A stretch of 15,043 bases of DNA from DYGT01 sp964607795 (GTDB lineage: Bacteria > Patescibacteriota > Microgenomatia > UBA8517): positions 1 to 15,043 of the forward strand of contig CAZSLA010000021.1 in assembly GCA_964607795.1 (NCBI GenBank), read 5' to 3'. A model generated the notes under the pieces. That model had not been told where the DNA came from, did no database searches, and saw only the letters and a list, made by a program, of their open reading frames with translations. This document shows positions 12,387-15,043 of this stretch, piece after piece. Every line of letters begins with the position of its first letter. The first letter of the stretch is position 1. Made by a program: the position numbers and the translations under genes.

Positions 12387-12726
12387 AAGCATCGCCGCCA
12401 GGCGCCACCGAACAATCAAAAAAGAAGCCCGCGGGTTTAAACATGCCCGAAGAAAGCGCGTGCGCACCGCCAAAGAGGCGCTTTTACATGCCGGGCAATA
12501 TGCTTATGAGGGTCGCAAACGAAAGAAGCGCGATTTTCGTAAACTTTGGATCATGCGCATCAACGCCGCCTTGAAAACACACGATGTATCCTACAGCCAG
12601 TTTATGAGCGGGCTCAAAAAGGGGAACATCGAGCTCAACCGCAAAATGCTTTCGGAAATAGCTTACACAGACTCGGACACATTTTCCGAAATTATCAAAC
12701 ACCTAGGCTTTACCTCCTCCCGCTAA
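12373..12726 (+). CDS. rplT: 50S ribosomal protein bL20
   Basis: 117 residues, the usual length. It begins MPRTKSIAARRHRTIKKEARGFKHARRK, continues with the conserved RKRKKRDFRKLWIMRINAALK and ends in the helical LNRKMLSEIAYTDSDTFSEIIKHLGF. It is an early 50S assembly protein binding 23S rRNA and, in E. coli and B. subtilis, the autogenous repressor of the rpmI-rplT operon. A Shine-Dalgarno AGGA (12362-12365) lies 7 bases before the ATG, inside rpmI. Its stop codon lies in the loop of the first of two tandem hairpins before pheS. Confidence 0.97.
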   Translation: MPRTKSIAARRHRTIKKEARGFKHARRKRVRTAKEALLHAGQYAYEGRKRKKRDFRKLWIMRINAALKTHDVSYSQFMSGLKKGNIELNRKMLSEIAYTDSDTFSEIIKHLGFTSSR

Positions 12727-12734
12727 AGGGGAGG
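12716..12734 (+). promoter_or_regulatory. Hairpin spanning the rplT stop codon, competing with the terminator
   Basis: CCTCCC (12716-12721) pairs with GGGAGG (12729-12734); the loop contains the rplT TAA. The 3' arm GGGGAGG (12728-12734) is also exactly complementary to CCTCCCC (12752-12758), the 5' arm of the downstream terminator, so the two structures are mutually exclusive alternatives. Confidence 0.55.
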
Positions 12735-12752
12735 CATAGCCACGAAGTTTCC

Positions 12753-12775
12753 CTCCCCAAACGGGGAGTTTTTTT
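12753..12775 (+). terminator. Intrinsic terminator or attenuator between rplT and pheS
   Basis: CTCCCC (12753-12758), loop AAAC, GGGGAG (12763-12768), then seven T (12769-12775). This is a textbook Rho-independent terminator, only 15 bases before the pheS ATG, so it ends the infC operon or attenuates pheST. No convincing promoter was found between it and pheS. Confidence 0.85.
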
Positions 12776-12790
12776 GTAGACTTAATACAT

Positions 12791-13831
12791 ATGCTAACGC
12801 AAAAAGGTATCCTGGAAGAAATAATAAACCTTAGAAATCAAGCCTTAGGTGAAATAATGCAGGCCGAAAACACCGAAGGGCTGGAAGAAATAAGAATTAA
12901 ATACCTGGGGAGAAACGGGCTTATTAATGACCTTATCAAGGATATCAAAAACCTCTCAGAACCCATAAAAAAACAAATCGGCATCACAATCAATGACACC
13001 AAATCCACACTTTTAAATGAACTAAACGAAAGCTCGGGAAAATTTACAAAAGAAAAAGAAGCCTTTTTTGATCCAACCATACCCGGCATAAAGCCCTTAT
13101 ATGGCTCCACGCATATTGTGACCAAAGCCATTTTGGAAATTGAAGACATTTTTAAGCGCCTGGGCTATGTCCGTCGCCGCTACCCCGAGGTAGAATGGGA
13201 TTGGCAGGCTTTCACTTCGCTCAACTTTTCCCCGGACCACCCCGCGCGCGACGATTGGGAAACCTTTTTTATTGCCAAAGCCCCAAGCAAAAAATACGGC
13301 ACTATGCTTTTGACTCCGCATACCTCATCCGGTCAGGTGCACGAAATGAAACAGACAAAGCCTCCGATCCGCATGATCAATATATCAAAAACCTACCGCA
13401 GGCAATCTGATGCCAGCCATTACCCCATGTTTCACCAGTTTGAAGGCCTTTTTGTCGATACAACCGCATCCATCGCGAACCTCAAAGGAACGCTGGATTT
13501 TTTTGTCCACAACTTTTTCGACGACAAACGAAAAACCAGAATCAGACCATATAATTTTCCTTTTACCGAGCCGTCATTTGAGGTGGATATTAGCTGTAGC
13601 GTGTGCATGGGCTGTGGCTGTAAGCTATGTAAAGGCGGCTGGCTGGAAATCGGGGGCGCGGGCATGGTACACCCCAATGTGTTGAAAAACGGCGGCCTGG
13701 ATCCCAATAAATACAAAGGCTTTGCTTTTGGTTGGGGAGTGGAGCGGGTGTATCTTATGAAGACAAATGTAGGTATCGCTGATTTGCGCACGCTTTATAG
13801 CCTTGACATCCGCTATTTAAAACAATTTTAA
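12791..13831 (+). CDS. pheS: Phenylalanyl-tRNA synthetase alpha subunit
   Basis: 346 residues, usual length. The N-terminal coiled coil (about 1-90, EGLEEIRIKYLGRNGLINDL) contacts tRNA-Phe. The class II catalytic core has FSPDHPARDDWETFF, LLTPHTSSGQVHEM, motif 2 around GEF-like TYRRQSDASHYPMFHQFEGL and motif 3 FGWGVERVYLM. Between them is a Cys-rich insertion (CSVCMGCGCKLCKGGWLEI), a probable zinc knuckle found in PheS of many bacteria and absent from the E. coli protein. It forms the alpha2-beta2 enzyme with PheT, whose gene starts one base after this stop codon. It lies directly behind an attenuator-like terminator and has no obvious Shine-Dalgarno. Confidence 0.97.
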   Translation: MLTQKGILEEIINLRNQALGEIMQAENTEGLEEIRIKYLGRNGLINDLIKDIKNLSEPIKKQIGITINDTKSTLLNELNESSGKFTKEKEAFFDPTIPGIKPLYGSTHIVTKAILEIEDIFKRLGYVRRRYPEVEWDWQAFTSLNFSPDHPARDDWETFFIAKAPSKKYGTMLLTPHTSSGQVHEMKQTKPPIRMINISKTYRRQSDASHYPMFHQFEGLFVDTTASIANLKGTLDFFVHNFFDDKRKTRIRPYNFPFTEPSFEVDISCSVCMGCGCKLCKGGWLEIGGAGMVHPNVLKNGGLDPNKYKGFAFGWGVERVYLMKTNVGIADLRTLYSLDIRYLKQF

Positions 13832-13832
13832 G

Positions 13833-15043
13833 ATGGACATTTTAATCCCAGACGAATGGCTACGCGAATTTATAAAGACCAAAGCAACCAGTAAAACCCT
13901 GGCCGAAAAAGTAAGCCTGTGCGGGCCGTCGATCGAAAAAATTAGCGGCACGGGCAAAGATACCACTTACCACATTGAAGTAACTACCAACCGCGTGGAT
14001 GCCATGTCCGTTTATGGCATGGCCCGCGAGGCAAGCGCGATCCTTCCGCGCTTCGGAATAACCGCAAAGCTTGCTATCCCGTCCACTCCTAAGCTTAAAA
14101 AAATAAAACAAATAGACATAAAAATAGTGCCCGATGCAAAGTTTGTACGCAGGGTGATGGCTGTAAAAATCTCAAATATAAAAAATTGGCGGACTCCGCT
14201 TTGGATGAAAACGCGCCTCACACTTTCCGGCGTGCGCTCTCTCAATAGCGTCGTGGACATTACCAATTATGTTATGCTTGAGACCGGCCACCCCACACAT
14301 GTCTTTGACTGGGACAAAGTGAGGGCCCGCGGTTTTTATATCCGCGAGTCTAAAAAGGGCGAAAAGCTCACTAGCCTGGAGGGAAAAACCTACACCCTGG
14401 GGGGCGGAGATCTGGTCATTGCCAATAGCGAGGGCACAATTGTGGACCTCCCAGGCATCATCGGCACCAAAAATAGCATTGTCACCAGGGAGAGCAAAAA
14501 CGTTTTGTTTTTTATTAACAACAACGACCCGACAACAATCAGAAAAACATCTATGGAGCTGGCAATCCGCACCCATGCCGCAGTTTTAAACGAAAAAGGC
14601 GTGGACACCGAGCTTGGCGAAATTGCCATGGCTAGGGGAATTGCACTTTTTCAAAAAGTCTGCCGGGCAAAAATTGCAAGCGACGTCTTTGATTGGTATC
14701 CCAACCCACATGTACAAAAGGAAATAAAAGTAGACAAACTGGAAATTGAAAACGTTTTGGGGACCAGTCTTACCAAAGCCCAAATAAGTAGTTCACTTAA
14801 ACCCTTGGGCTTTGCTCCGAGCTGGCAGGAAGATATGCTTTTTGTAAAAGTGCCGTCTTTCAGAGCCAATGACATCCAAATCCCCGCTGACATCGCCGAA
14901 GAAGTGGCACGGATTTATGGCTACTTTAATTTACCCAGCGTCCTGCCGGTCGGGGAATTGCCCTGGACCAAGCCCTCTGGCCTTTATGACTTTGAATATA
15001 AAATCAAAAACTATCTAGCCGGCTTTGGCGGCTATGAGGTACA
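13833..15043 (+). CDS. pheT: Phenylalanyl-tRNA synthetase beta subunit, OB-fold insertion missing, 3'-truncated by the window edge
   Basis: The frame is open from ATG 13833 to the right edge (403 codons). The N-terminus MDILIPDEWLREFI is the B1 start. Then ISGTGKDTTYHIEVTTNRVD follows directly, so the roughly 110-residue EMAP/OB-fold tRNA-binding domain that sits here in E. coli PheT (between residues near 40 and 150) is absent. The B3/B4 editing domain is present (RRVMAVKISNIKNWRTPLWM, NSVVDITNYVMLETGHPTHVFD, NEKGVD), as is the B5 domain (NDIQIPADIAEEVARIYGY). In the editing domain NVLFFINNNDP replaces E. coli NVLLECAFFSP, so the Glu after NVLL is Phe. The C-terminal catalytic-like and anticodon-binding domains lie beyond the window. 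It is translated with pheS (one-base gap, no Shine-Dalgarno). Confidence 0.95.
   Translation, partial: MDILIPDEWLREFIKTKATSKTLAEKVSLCGPSIEKISGTGKDTTYHIEVTTNRVDAMSVYGMAREASAILPRFGITAKLAIPSTPKLKKIKQIDIKIVPDAKFVRRVMAVKISNIKNWRTPLWMKTRLTLSGVRSLNSVVDITNYVMLETGHPTHVFDWDKVRARGFYIRESKKGEKLTSLEGKTYTLGGGDLVIANSEGTIVDLPGIIGTKNSIVTRESKNVLFFINNNDPTTIRKTSMELAIRTHAAVLNEKGVDTELGEIAMARGIALFQKVCRAKIASDVFDWYPNPHVQKEIKVDKLEIENVLGTSLTKAQISSSLKPLGFAPSWQEDMLFVKVPSFRANDIQIPADIAEEVARIYGYFNLPSVLPVGELPWTKPSGLYDFEYKIKNYLAGFGGYEV

Noticed and set aside
1..15043. CRISPR array, insertion sequence, prophage or defence island
   Set aside because: No regularly spaced repeats, transposase, recombinase or defence proteins are visible; the holin-like protein belongs to a family common in chromosomes.

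Overview
The window reads as a chromosomal segment of a reduced-genome bacterium of the Candidate Phyla Radiation (Patescibacteria), most likely Microgenomates-like. This is inferred from a CPR-type combination: a trigger factor without its PPIase domain, a ThrRS without a TGS domain, a PheT without its OB-fold tRNA-binding insertion, a short protein resembling a CPR-restricted family (DUF5660-like, from memory), a small CPR-type coiled-coil protein and a secreted CSLREA beta-helix protein. TGA is used as a normal stop (for example at the ends of the hydrolase gene and of the ABC ATPase gene), so the Gracilibacteria/SR1 code does not apply. No taxonomic search could be run.

Layout. 1-1285 (minus) is the N-terminal part of a secreted beta-helix protein running off the left edge. 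Divergent from it, 1383-3811 (plus) holds an Nramp-related membrane transporter followed closely by a membrane-anchored alpha/beta hydrolase. A 247-base non-coding stretch (3812-4058) carries a perfect DnaA-box match, an orphan perfect Shine-Dalgarno string and a long inverted repeat. Next come a small four-helix membrane protein (phage-holin-IV-like family), a 56-residue basic protein, trigger factor and the DUF5660-like gene. 6203-6731 has tRNA-Val(GAC) and tRNA-Ala(GGC) around a doubtful ORF with unusual codon use. A small coiled-coil gene then converges on an RNHCP zinc-ribbon gene, which is divergent from a two-gene ABC exporter (NatA/NatB type). A small Cys-containing single-span membrane ORF follows.

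The right third is the classical translation cluster thrS - infC - rpmI - rplT - pheS - pheT (pheT cut by the right edge). thrS is preceded by a recognisable T-box element, with a T-box bulge and both flanking helices. infC, rpmI and rplT are translationally overlapped. Between rplT and pheS is an intrinsic terminator whose stem can alternatively pair with an upstream hairpin, an attenuator-like arrangement.

A recurrent theme is promoter placement. Most transcription units have a sigma70-type -10 hexamer (often with a -35 17-18 bases upstream) only about 6-15 bases before the start codon, predicting leaderless or very short-leader mRNAs. Clear Shine-Dalgarno sites are seen at internal operon genes (rpmI, rplT). 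I found no defence system, CRISPR array, insertion sequence or prophage. The strongest leads are the T-box, the leaderless promoter architecture, the rplT-pheS attenuator-like structure and the overlapping divergent promoters.
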